From the NCBI GenBank assembly GCA_020465985.1, contig JAANYP010009623.1, positions 45,491 through 109,490 of the forward strand: a DNA stretch of 64,000 bases, in the 5' to 3' direction. The notes under the pieces are model-generated. The model was not told the DNA's origin. It ran no database searches and saw nothing but the letters and a program-made list of their open reading frames with translations. The stretch comes from Centrapalus pauciflorus (Eukaryota; Streptophyta; Magnoliopsida; Asterales; Asteraceae). Shown one piece after another: positions 46,168 through 56,072 of this stretch. A program made the translations under genes and the position numbers. The stretch's first letter is position 1. Every line of letters begins with the position of its first letter.

Positions 46168-47437
46168 ATGGTTGGAGAAGATTTAACTCCACAACAACTA
46201 TTCCAATTGATGTAAAGCATGATGGAACAAAACAATGAACATCAAGCCAAGATAATGGCTAACCAAGCTCAGTCATTTTAGAAAAAAAAACTTAGGATTG
46301 ACAAAAGGAAAGAGAAAGAAAACCCTCACGGTGATCAGGGTGATAAGGGAGACAACACCGGTTCCACTAGTAAGTCCAAGGGTTGCAGATTCAAGGATTT
46401 TAAGGGCAACAAGGCCATTGATATTGATGGAATTAGGGATGCTGTCGGTACTGGATAGGATCACCTCTACTGAACATACATTCCGAATCAGCGACTGTGC
46501 TGAGGAGGACATAGGTCGCTATCCTGCAGCAATGCTCACCAAAGATGCGGTAATGTGGTTGGATTCTATGGTAAACACATTGACACTGGAGAAAGTTTCT
46601 GTCATGACTTGGGCATAATTCAAGGAAGTATTAACTCATCAATAAAGTCGTTCAGATGAACGACACCTATTGGAGGCTAAGTTCACGGGGTTGGTTCAGG
46701 AAACGAAGATGGTTTCCCAATATGCCATTGAGTTCACTCGATTGAGTCTGTTCGCACCCCATCAGATTGATACCGAAGATTGAAAGATTAATAGCTTTGA
46801 AGGTGGATTGGATATGAAAATTTGCTAAACCACGAACAATGCTCGATACACAACTTTTGCGGGTATGTTAGAGGTTGATCGAAATGTGGAGTAAATTTTG
46901 ACATTGTCATGGGTTTGTCTTATGTGAATCCAACTCAACCTTCACCACCGAAACGTCAAAGAGAGGTTGGTTATTATGGGTCGCTCCGATCATCTCATTA
47001 TTATTCACGTTAACCATCAGCTTTTGCCAAGAAGGCAAGGGATTTTTCAATCAACTCTGAACTGTGAGACTGTCGCCGATGTCGTAAAACTCATTTTAAG
47101 GAGTGCAAGCCACAAGATATCTATTGTTACTGTTTTGGGCAGAAAGGACACCAATGGGAGACATGTCCAAGAAAAGCTGAAGTCGGCTTCAACTGCGGCA
47201 AGATTTGGCATTACACTAAGGTATGTCGCAGGCTGCCTCGATCTCAATTAACACCCTAATCATCTGAATGGTCTTCTGAGGCTTCAACTGCACGAAGGGA
47301 ATAGGCCCCAAGGGCACAGGCTCGGGCATTCCAGATAATAGCTGAGGAAACTAAGGATGACCCTGAAGTGGTCACTGGTATGTTGTTAATAAATTCCATT
47401 CTCGCACGGATACTATTTGATTATGGTGAAACCACTA
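46168..47437 (+). pseudogene. Gypsy gag-protease relic
   Basis: It begins MVGEDLTPQQLFQLM, then stops and frameshifts. Retained blocks: SKGCRFKDFKGNKAI (compare PKGCKFKDFKASGAL at 29470), Gag-domain relics to about 46900, a cysteine-rich zinc region near 47070-47230, and protease RAFQIIAEETKDDPEVVTGM, ARILFDYGETT (the DSGA active site is now DYGE). It is cut at 47437 by the SIRE-like copia LTR. It is Tekay-type and too decayed to work. Confidence 0.8.
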
Positions 47438-48100
47438 TGTCAGGATCTAAACTTAGCTACCTAAGATTAACTGATTTGAATTGATCAGAGTGTAAACCAA
47501 TAATCCTGTATTAAATCAAAGTCTAATTAAGAAGTTTGCGGAATAACACATAATTATTTTGATAAAAGCTTTTAGAATTCATAACAGATAAACATAAGGA
47601 ATAAACAAAATTGATTGTATTGCTGAATTAGAATGATTACAATCACCTCTAATCTGTTTGATTAGACGAAGAACACAAATTGTTTTTAGGGTTTTACAAC
47701 CTTAGAGGCTTATAGAAACTTAACCAAAAAGCAATTATAAACTTGAATATGCAGAAACTTAATTACAATAGAAAAACCTATTCTATGTATTTATAATGCT
47801 TTCTGATTTTGTTTCCTTGAAGGACTCTGACTTCTCTGATAGTAGATATGCTGGAATCTTCGTGTAAATATCTTTTCCTGAATATCAGCACTTTCTGTTT
47901 ATGAAACCGTTGAGCAGCTTGAATCACTTAGCAGCTTGAGCAGAGCAGCTTGAGTCAAATTACTCTGGCAGCTTGAACTTTTGTACTAGCAGCTCGAACT
48001 TCTTCAACTAACAGCATGAACTTTGTACTTACATAGAAATTCTACTAACAGTCTGAGAAGTCTAACTAACAGTTTGAACTACTTAGAATATTTCCCAACA
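47438..48100 (-). mobile_element. 3' LTR of the outer SIRE-like element
   Basis: The minus strand starts TGTTGGGAAATATTC after a polypurine tract and ends TAGATCCTGACA; 663 bp. It is the family match for the plus-strand LTR fragment at 3154-3470. Its U3 (47912-48080 on the plus strand) holds eight degenerate copies of AGCAGCTTGAAC. Confidence 0.92.
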
Positions 48101-48112
48101 ATCTCCCCCTAA
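48101..48112 (-). promoter_or_regulatory. Polypurine tract
   Basis: The minus strand reads AGTTAGGGGGAGAT immediately before TGTTGGG. This is the expected primer for plus-strand DNA synthesis and fixes the LTR start. Confidence 0.9.
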
Positions 48113-48178
48113 CTTAAATTCTTTACACAAGACTTTAAGTACTATACAAATAAGGAAATAAAACAAGTAAACTGTTAT

Positions 48179-50118
48179 TTACAAACCAAGGCTTTCAAAA
48201 ACTAACAACTGTGCAAGTTTCTGATTGACTGCCTTCAAAAATTCTCTCTTCAGATCTTCTCTATCACAATATATTCTTACTGACCTCATTTGAAGTAGCA
48301 TAGCCTTTGGAAGATCATAAAATTCAAAATTGAAGAATATACAGGATCCATTTGCAAACCTGATTCTGTAAGTCTTTGATTTGACAAACAGATCAACTTG
48401 TACAATTTTCGTCTCCTTGGCATCTTCTATATCCTTCCTTATTGACTCAGGATCAAAAATGTTCTGCAAATCTTTAATGGCTTGTTTTACTTGTGGGAGG
48501 GAAAATCTGACTTGAGTTGCAGTCCCAACATGATACATCCTTATGAGCTCATCTCTTGTCATCCCTTGAGCCATATGCATTATACTTTTATACTCTTCCT
48601 CAGGACCAGTTTCTCTTCTTACTACAAAATGATATCTTAAGTCAATGTTATCCATTGGCTTAGCATACCAGTAAGTAATAAGAGGTTTTGAGAAATCATG
48701 CTGGTCCAGGGACTTCTCTATCTCCATTACTTTTTGCAGCTGATGCTCAAACAGCACCCTTTTAACCTGATCAAGCTTTGCTTGTGAAATTGACTCTGAT
48801 TGAGGAATAGGAGCAGCAGCTTAAATAGAAGGAGCAGGATCACTGGCAGCAGCTTGAACTGAATCTTGTGATCTTTGGACTTCTTGGGAGACTTTGGCTA
48901 CCTTACGTTTTTCCATTTCCTTGTCATGGATATCTTGCAGCCTTTCTGTGCTCATGGACTAAACCATCTTCTTTGGGATGCCAGCTGCAAAGGCAAAATT
49001 AATCAGAAATCTTCTATGCTCAGCCTTTGAATGCCCTGTTGGCATCTTCCTCTTCCTTTCACCTTGCTTGACCACAAACCCTCTTAGGTAATCTCCTAAG
49101 GTTTCATCATATTGCATTGGGGCATGGGTTTGCTGGTCTAAAGCATGATCTTGTTCTTCTGCTATCTTTCTGGCAATCTCAGCATCAAAGGCAATCTGGG
49201 CTTCTCTGGTAGAAAATTTGTGCTTTAGAGACTCAATGAGAATACCCTTACCCTTATATTTGGTAGCATAAGATGTAGCTTGGACTGAACTGATGGGAGC
49301 CTGAACTCCTACCCTTATAACAACTCTAGTTGCTCTTGTAGAAGCAACTTGAGTTTCTAGGCTAACAGCTTGAGAAGCTGTTGGGACTGCTAGCCTAGAA
49401 TCTTGGACTGTTGGAGCTGCTTGGACTGAATGAGGGATCTTCTGATTCTCCCCCTTTTTGGAAGCATTGGTTTGGTCAGGAGGACCTACAACCTTTGCCA
49501 CTTGGGTTTGAATCATCTGCTCTAATTTAATGATCTTATTCCCACAGAGGGTAAACCCTTTATGGAGATAATCCATTCTTTGATTTTGAGCTGCTTCTGT
49601 CTGCCTGAGTGCAATTATTTGTTCCCCCTGTGCAACAATGATGGACTGATGATATTCCAACATTGCTACAACAGGTTGCAGCTTAGGATCCGTTAATAAC
49701 ATGAGTTGCAGACTAGCCTCAAGATCAGCAAATGAATGTGGTGCTTGTGATCTATCACTGGCATGAATACCAGAGGTAGAAACCTCTAGGCCCCTCTGTT
49801 CTTGGTACTGGGGACTTCCGGATGGTGGTTGCACACCTTCTGTTGCCATGGGTGTGGTCTTAGTGATGTTGGCACTCTCCTGTGCCTCTTGTGCAGAAGC
49901 AACAGTAGTGTCAGCCACAGAACCCATATGGACCATCTCTGGTGAGATGTCCACCTCCTGATTGAGGTTGGGAGTGTCCTCAATGGGTGCCCTTTGGATA
50001 TTCTGTGCAGAAGTGTCCTCCTGCACAGGGTTATTTGGCTCTTGTATGAGGGCTGAGGAGGAAGGAGATCCTGGTCCTCTTTTTCTTTTGTACAGTGTAA
50101 GGTCTACCAATGCAAGAT
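48179..50118 (-). pseudogene. C-terminal part of outer ORF3
   Basis: A single minus-strand frame with two stops (TAG at 48959-48961 and TAA near 48820). From the junction: LVDLTLYKRKRGPGSPSSS, a Pro/Gln/Thr-rich stretch, a heptad-like region around MLEYHQSIIVAQGEQIIALR (coiled coil likely), basic KGKGILIESLKHKFST, then a C-terminal domain with TYWYAKPMDNIDLRYHFVVR and MTRDELIRMY. The last resembles KWWYLEIDTAEAIM and LSKDDLKKLH in the inner ORF3. The function of plant SIRE ORF3 is not established; I see no signal peptide or membrane segment, so the old env label is not supported by sequence here. Confidence 0.8.
50096..50118. repeat. Left copy of a 23-bp direct repeat flanking the inner element
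   Basis: The 23 bases starting TGTAAGGTCTACC and ending GCAAGAT are exactly repeated at 59376-59398. Both copies encode ALVDLT in the frame of outer ORF3 (minus strand). Copia target duplications are 5 bp, so this is abnormally long. The inner LTR end (TGCAAGAT..., 50111) overlaps the repeat. Confidence 0.9.
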
Positions 50119-50748
50119 CTATCTAGACGCGGATCCGTTAACGAGTGCGGAATCCTCGTTGACGGTTAGACGGACAACTCTCAACCAACGGAAACACGGA
50201 GACTATTAGACGCTGAACGAACGACACACGAACGATCCTACGTACTAATTCTCTCCGAAACGGGACTCACCTAGCTGATAAACTCGAGATCGCCTATTGC
50301 TTAATTCCTCACGAATTCTGCCAAAGGTCTGCTAATGATTCGAGTCTATCCCTAATTATAGACCCTGATTCGAGTCTGTTGTGGGCCAACCTCGAATCTG
50401 GCCTAAGGCCCATTCGAATCTGTCCATCTGACAGATTCGAATCTAACCTATATTCGAATCTATGGTCTCATTCGAATCTATCACAGATTCGAATGCCATC
50501 CTTAACCTATTCGAATCTAGCCAATACACTTAAACACTTAAGTGATGAAACTTATGTTTTAACTTATGCTTGACATAATCTTTGACCTTTATGTTTGAAC
50601 TTCTTGTAATATGTTACATCAAGTTCAAACAAACAATCAGTAACAGACAAACACATATTAAACATATATATCAAAATACTGGTTAACTCAGAATATTACC
50701 TAAATCATAATCGATTAGACTGCTATCGTCACACAGGGTGTACCAACA
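50111..50748 (-). mobile_element. 3' LTR of the inner SIRE-like element
   Basis: The minus strand starts TGTTGGTACACCCTG after a polypurine tract. If it ends ATCTTGCA at 50111 it has TG...CA ends and 638 bp. U3 contains about eight TTCGAATCT-type words (plus strand 50338-50520). The ORF at 50379-50573 on the plus strand falls in these repeats and is not credible. It does not resemble the outer LTR in sequence. Confidence 0.8.
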
Positions 50749-50759
50749 GACTCCCCCTT
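50749..50759 (-). promoter_or_regulatory. Polypurine tract of the inner SIRE-like element
   Basis: The minus strand reads AAGGGGGAGTC directly before TGTTGGTACACC, the same arrangement as in the outer element. Confidence 0.9.
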
Positions 50760-50794
50760 GACGATAGCTTCTAATTATTTACATGACATCAAAT

Positions 50795-53700
50795 TTAAGT
50801 ACTAGAGCTATATATATTACTACCTGCATATAATCCCGCATCTATACAAACTTTAACTATCTTTTGGAACTTCCTGGCTTCAGATCTCCATGGTTCAGTG
50901 AAGAAGATAGGCTGATCGTGAAGCTTCTTCAGGTCGTCCTTAGATAGGTTTATCAAATGCAGAGGATCATATACTTTCAAAATGACCTGCTCGTCTTGAT
51001 CTTCCATGATAGCTTCAGCAGTGTCAATCTCTAAGTACCACCACTTCATGTTGCTCAAAACGTTCTGTGGCATTGGTTTCATAGGTACTTTCTTCAGACA
51101 TTTGACTGGCTTGTACACCATTCTGGCCCAAGGTCTTCCAGTATGAGGATCTATCCTTGATCCATCCTCGACCCTTTTGCCTGATCTCGGCTTAAGCCTC
51201 TCAAATTTGCCTGATCGCCCTTCTTTCCTTATAATTCTTTCGATTACGTTAGCGTAGGGATCATCTCCAATATTAATCAGCTCCTTCCAGGCTAACTCTT
51301 TAACTTCAATCTTGGGCAATGAATTAAAAGCTTTCAGTGTCCGCCTCAAGTATTGAAGGCCATCTCTTCTCTTCAAAATAAACAGCTGCAGTTCTCTGTC
51401 AAAGAACCAGCTAATAATCCCTCCAGCAAAATTTCCAGCACCTGGATTCCTCATCTTCTTCTTCATCTTCAGCTGGTCTTTCTTTTCTTCCTTCTTGAAC
51501 CAAAGATTTAACAGATCAGCTCTAGATGACTCTTTCTCAGCCTCTTCAAGGTCTTTATCTTCAGCTGAGGCTACCTTGATGTAATCAATATCAATCACAT
51601 TATGATCTTGGCTTTCATACAGTTCAGTGATTGGTTGTGAATTGATTATTACTTCGTTAACGTGATCATCTTCATCATCTATCATTTCATCATCTGATTT
51701 CCAGTCGACGACGTCCTCTGGAATAAACTCTCCTTCCTCTAATTCTTCAATATCCTCTTCAAAATCAAATTCCATCAGCTCTTCTTCAATATCTTTTAGC
51801 GCATCGATCATGTCGCTATCTAAAGTCCTTGAAGAACCAGCTTCTCCTCCTGCTCCTCCTACTTCTCCCCCTGTACTAGGCTCCCCCTCAGATTGAGCAG
51901 TCTGAGCAGCAGAAAAATCTACTGGCTCATTCTGTCTTTGTGGGCTGGGATCATTGCTTTGGTTGTCTTCGTTATCTTCATCTCTCGACCTCTGTGCTTC
52001 CTGATCACGGCACGATGTCTCCCCCTGAGCCTGTAGATTCTTCATTAACTGCTCAATAAGGGAGCGCATCGACCTTATCTCTGCTGACTGATCACAAACA
52101 AAGGCTTTTAGCTCTAAGTTCTCTTGCTGAACTGTGTCCACAATCTTTTTTAGATCGGCATTATGAGTCTGAATCTCGCCGACTGCCTTTGTTAGGCCTA
52201 AGATTTGGATATTTTGGAAATCGACTCGCGCTTTTAGCTGCTGAAACCTTTGATTGTCTGTGTATGAGGATGAGGTTGATGGGATGGACTGAATTGGAGT
52301 TGGAATGATTGGTGATGGGATGTATGGTTCATCATGAGGTGGTGATGGTGGAATGGTGGTTTGAGGGTCCTGTGGTTGAGGAATTTCAGGTTGAGAGATT
52401 TCTGGTTGTTCTGCGGCAGCTGAAGAGGATCCCTGCATGAACCTGTGACGTTTGGCCCGTTGCCTCGTCACAAGGTGAGAAACTTCTTCGTCTTCGAAAT
52501 CTGACTCCTCCAATTCCCTGTCAAATCGTCTCCTAGAGCCACCTTCATTTATAATCAGTCTCGAACCATAAGTTCCAATTTGAACTTCAGGAACGGCAGA
52601 CCTTGACTCTGGAGCTTCAGCTTCTATCTCCTCCATCTCTTCTGACTCAGTTGCTGAAGATGACAAAACGTCATCAGCCTGCTCTGGCTCATAATCCTCA
52701 ACTTGCCTAAACACATCTTCTGCGCCTTCCGGAGGCTGTAACAACTGATCAACTAACTCTGCAGTTATTTCCTCATTGGCATGAGGTCCAGAAGCCCAGA
52801 TTTCTTCCAAGGTTTGGGCTATTTGCTCGGTTTCTGGAACGGCACTTGAAGGCCCTGCTTCCTGTACCTCTGGCTCTGGCTGTTGACTTGTGGAAGGCCT
52901 AGACGCCTGAGTCTGACTTGCAGTATCTCTTTGTCTTCGCCTTGGATCACGGGGACGAGCACGAGGCTGTTGTTGTAGAGGACGTTGCTGTTGTTGCTGT
53001 GGTTGGACATCAACTACCCCTGCCCAGTCGGCATTATTCGGGGCTTGAAACTCCCTATCCAGAATTGCACCAAATAGTGGACGTGCCACCGGAACTGCTA
53101 ACCTTCCTCGGTGTGAGGAACAGTCAGAGTAAATGCGCTTCTCCATAACATTAACGCTCAATGCATCGTCTGATTGTGGCAACTCAGGCAAGAAGTGCCT
53201 TATCAACATCATCACGAACCTCGGATACAAAAGGAACCTTTCTCTCTCAGGAGCCGTGATTTGATGGATAAATTCCGAGAAAAACAGCTGCGAGAAACTA
53301 AACTTCTTATTGTATACCATCGCTATCATCGCTGATTGAATCTTAGATACGATGTAATCAAAACCAGCCTTCTTAGGCGCAAAACACACCATGAATACGT
53401 GGACTAAGAAACGCCATTGTCCTATCAACCCGCTTTTCATATACGAAGATTTTGTAACGTCCAAGCTGTATCCCATTCTCAAAAATGCTGCTTGCCTAAT
53501 ACTTAAAGAAAAGTCTATAGGCCCGTCCTCTTGTTCTTGGGAACCCAGCTGCAGTACTTGACGCAAAATATCAGCAGAGAAAACCAAAGGTTGTCCGGCA
53601 ATTCTGGTTCTTAACACTGTCGGGGTGACAGTGCAGTCCACCTGTAAGTGATCATAAAATTGACGTACATATGAAATCACAATCGGAATATTTTCATACA

Positions 53701-53866
53701 ACACATAACTGATCCTAGACTCCGCTAGAAAATCTAAAACTTCTCGAAATCCCTGCGCCTCAGGGATGTTATGAGCAGGATTCAGTACCATATTGTGCTT
53801 AGGAACAAAAGCACGAAGCGCCATATCTGCACAATACATAAAATTGTTAGACTTATTAAAAATCAA
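50795..53866 (-). CDS. SIRE-like ORF3 protein, uninterrupted, 1023 residues
   Basis: The open minus-strand frame ends 36 bp before the polypurine tract. The most likely start is an internal Met such as MALRAFVPKHN (residue 15). Residues about 30-260 form a conserved folded-looking domain (LVFSADILRQVLQLG, GLIGQWRFLVHVFMVCFAPKK, FSFSQLFFSEFIHQ, FLLYPRFVMMLIRHFLPELP), also seen in outer ORF3. Then come a Gln/Pro/Arg-rich part (about 290-330), acidic Ser-rich linkers, a heptad coiled-coil (about 555-625), Gly/Ser and strongly acidic segments (about 700-790), and a C-terminal domain (about 830-1015) ending in IFFTEPWRSEARKFQKIVKV. There is no signal peptide or transmembrane stretch and no known catalytic motif. 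Its role is unknown; an intact frame next to a pol with a stop is notable. Confidence 0.85.
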   Translation of the reverse strand: MIFNKSNNFMYCADMALRAFVPKHNMVLNPAHNIPEAQGFREVLDFLAESRISYVLYENIPIVISYVRQFYDHLQVDCTVTPTVLRTRIAGQPLVFSADILRQVLQLGSQEQEDGPIDFSLSIRQAAFLRMGYSLDVTKSSYMKSGLIGQWRFLVHVFMVCFAPKKAGFDYIVSKIQSAMIAMVYNKKFSFSQLFFSEFIHQITAPERERFLLYPRFVMMLIRHFLPELPQSDDALSVNVMEKRIYSDCSSHRGRLAVPVARPLFGAILDREFQAPNNADWAGVVDVQPQQQQQRPLQQQPRARPRDPRRRQRDTASQTQASRPSTSQQPEPEVQEAGPSSAVPETEQIAQTLEEIWASGPHANEEITAELVDQLLQPPEGAEDVFRQVEDYEPEQADDVLSSSATESEEMEEIEAEAPESRSAVPEVQIGTYGSRLIINEGGSRRRFDRELEESDFEDEEVSHLVTRQRAKRHRFMQGSSSAAAEQPEISQPEIPQPQDPQTTIPPSPPHDEPYIPSPIIPTPIQSIPSTSSSYTDNQRFQQLKARVDFQNIQILGLTKAVGEIQTHNADLKKIVDTVQQENLELKAFVCDQSAEIRSMRSLIEQLMKNLQAQGETSCRDQEAQRSRDEDNEDNQSNDPSPQRQNEPVDFSAAQTAQSEGEPSTGGEVGGAGGEAGSSRTLDSDMIDALKDIEEELMEFDFEEDIEELEEGEFIPEDVVDWKSDDEMIDDEDDHVNEVIINSQPITELYESQDHNVIDIDYIKVASAEDKDLEEAEKESSRADLLNLWFKKEEKKDQLKMKKKMRNPGAGNFAGGIISWFFDRELQLFILKRRDGLQYLRRTLKAFNSLPKIEVKELAWKELINIGDDPYANVIERIIRKEGRSGKFERLKPRSGKRVEDGSRIDPHTGRPWARMVYKPVKCLKKVPMKPMPQNVLSNMKWWYLEIDTAEAIMEDQDEQVILKVYDPLHLINLSKDDLKKLHDQPIFFTEPWRSEARKFQKIVKVCIDAGLYAGSNIYSSST

Positions 53867-56072
53867 TAAACTTGTTCAAATTCAAATTTGCTTTATTTTG
53901 TACTTTATCAAATACAAGATCTAGCACAATTAAATTTCCACAAGTTTAATAAAATTTAAATTAGACAAAATAAATTAAGTACAGATTCGAAGGGAACAGA
54001 TTCGAAGTGTCCATATTCGAGTGTAATGGACAGATTCGAAGTGTCCCTATTCGAGTCTAATGGACAGATTCGAGGATCATGGTCATCTCGAATCTAATGA
54101 CAGATTCGAGAAACCCTTGAACAGATTCGAATGTCCATGAACAGACTCGAAGGGCCGTCGGCCATTGTTTCAACCAAAATCCAAGATTTTAACCTTTTTG
54201 AACTAGGTAAATCACATACTTTAGTTCAACTAAGTTCTAATCACTGATTTATGCCTTTAATTTGATATTTTATAGGTCCTAACTTAGTTATTTATGAATA
54301 ACCCTATTTTGACCAATAAAACATCAAAATGTGATGTTTAAGCCTAAATTTGTGTATGAAACCACCAAAATCTTGTACAATCATGTTGCTTATACCTAGA
54401 TTTGAAAGTAGAATCGACCACAAAAGCTTTAGAATCGACGAAATGTCGTTTAGTAGAAATACGATAGACTCGAGAATAGATTCGAGATCACCAGTGACAG
54501 ATTCGAGAAATCAGATTCGAGAACAGTGAGAAGTAAATGCCTTTACTGTGGACCTTTATATACTAACTACCTTCGAGTCTATGTGTAGATTCGAGTCTAC
54601 TGACAGATTCGAGAACTTCAAATTCGAGTCTGTCTTAGATTCGAAGCTACAAACACTTAGAAAAAGTTCAGAAATTTTGAAATAATTTCAACTTTTTCCA
54701 ACTATTTTCTACTGTGTAGTGTAACCAGATAAACTATGCCAAATCTTTTACCCTAAGCTCAGATATTTCACGCATTGTATATTTTATCCAGCTTTGAATG
54801 CACCCTCAGTAACTTTTGACCTTTTACCTAAGTAAAAACTAAACTATACTAATAAAATAAGCTAAGGTAAAAATAAAATTAAAATAGAATAAAATAAAAT
54901 TTTAACTAAAAAATTTTAATCTAGACTTAAGTTATAAAAATAAATTTACAAGCTAAGCTAAATACTAAACAACATAATTTTGATGAGTATAGTCTAAGAA
55001 AGGTTCAATCAGATAGCGATGTCCGATACTAACTTTCAGTACTTAAACTTTCACACTTAGGAATTTTTGATTCCTTTGATTGTTTGTCGTGACATACCCA
55101 CTTAGCCGATTGTTGGTATTTTACCCTGTTAAACACTCTACATTTCGGAATATCCCTTGGCCTTTTTATTTATCAGGAAATTATCTTACGTGACTCAGAC
55201 ATAGACATACTTTTATGATCAAGGCACACAGACAAAATTCTAACTTGTTGGTATTTGCAAACTTTCTTTAAAAGACAAACATCGGACACAGGTCTGTATT
55301 CTCATACAACAAAGTGTCTTAGTTCGACTTAAGGTTTAACTTTAAAGTTAGCAGATAGCAGTGACAGGTCTGTACTGACGTACAACAAAGCGACATGTCT
55401 GCTAACCCGAATCTAAACAGAGACAACAGGTCTGTACTTACGTACAACAGAGTTGCATGTTTTCGACTCTCAGTTACATATGATATTTCTATTCTTTCCA
55501 TTTTAGATGTATTTGATGTTGCCATACATCCCCAGAAAGTTTGCATACCTCATTTAGACTCAATGTTTGTATGTCTTGTACATAAAAATTAAGACCGATT
55601 GGTCATACATCTAAGCTAGTGACACGTTTGACTTTTTCTAGAATATTTTATTAGCCTTGAGATTCCCTATATGTATTGTGCCTACCAACACATCAAACTA
55701 AATAAAGTATAACACTTAGAGTTTAGTTGCATTATGTGTGAAAGCCTAAATACTTAGAGTCTGTAACGACGGTGCTAATTTTCGTCACTTTGAACCTATG
55801 TATCTAAGACTTAACTCCTTTTCTGATATTCTCTTTTTTTGTATTTTTGTAATTTTCTCTCTTTTTTCTTTTGTTTTTCATAGCAAAACGCATTAAACTA
55901 AGCTAATCTACTAACTTACTAAAAATAGAAACTTACTAAAAATAGAAACTTTCCTAAATTAGAAACTTTCCTAAATTAGCAGACTACAGTAAAAAGAAAG
56001 AAATATAACAACTATAAAAGGAAATAAAATACTACTAAGGTCAATTTACTCTGGGTTGCGCATTCCATTAAG
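53867..56072 (-). other. Spacer between pol and ORF3 of the inner SIRE-like element
   Basis: There is no credible ORF over 2.2 kb. It contains two clusters of CAGATTCGA-type words (53982-54170 and 54468-54650), matching the motif in this element's LTR; three copies of an about 36-bp unit around ACAGGTCTGTACTGACGTAC (55284-55319, 55363-55398, 55422-55460); and a short degenerate tandem repeat AAAAATAGAAACTT (about 55920-55980). Spacers of this kind may carry a promoter or splice sites for ORF3, but none can be proven by eye. Confidence 0.7.

Noticed and set aside
52918..53148. 76-codon plus-strand ORF
   Set aside because: Antisense shadow of the Gln-rich part of ORF3.
48179..53866. Reading ORF3 as a viral envelope gene
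   Set aside because: I see no signal peptide, transmembrane helix or fusion-type hydrophobic stretch in either ORF3.
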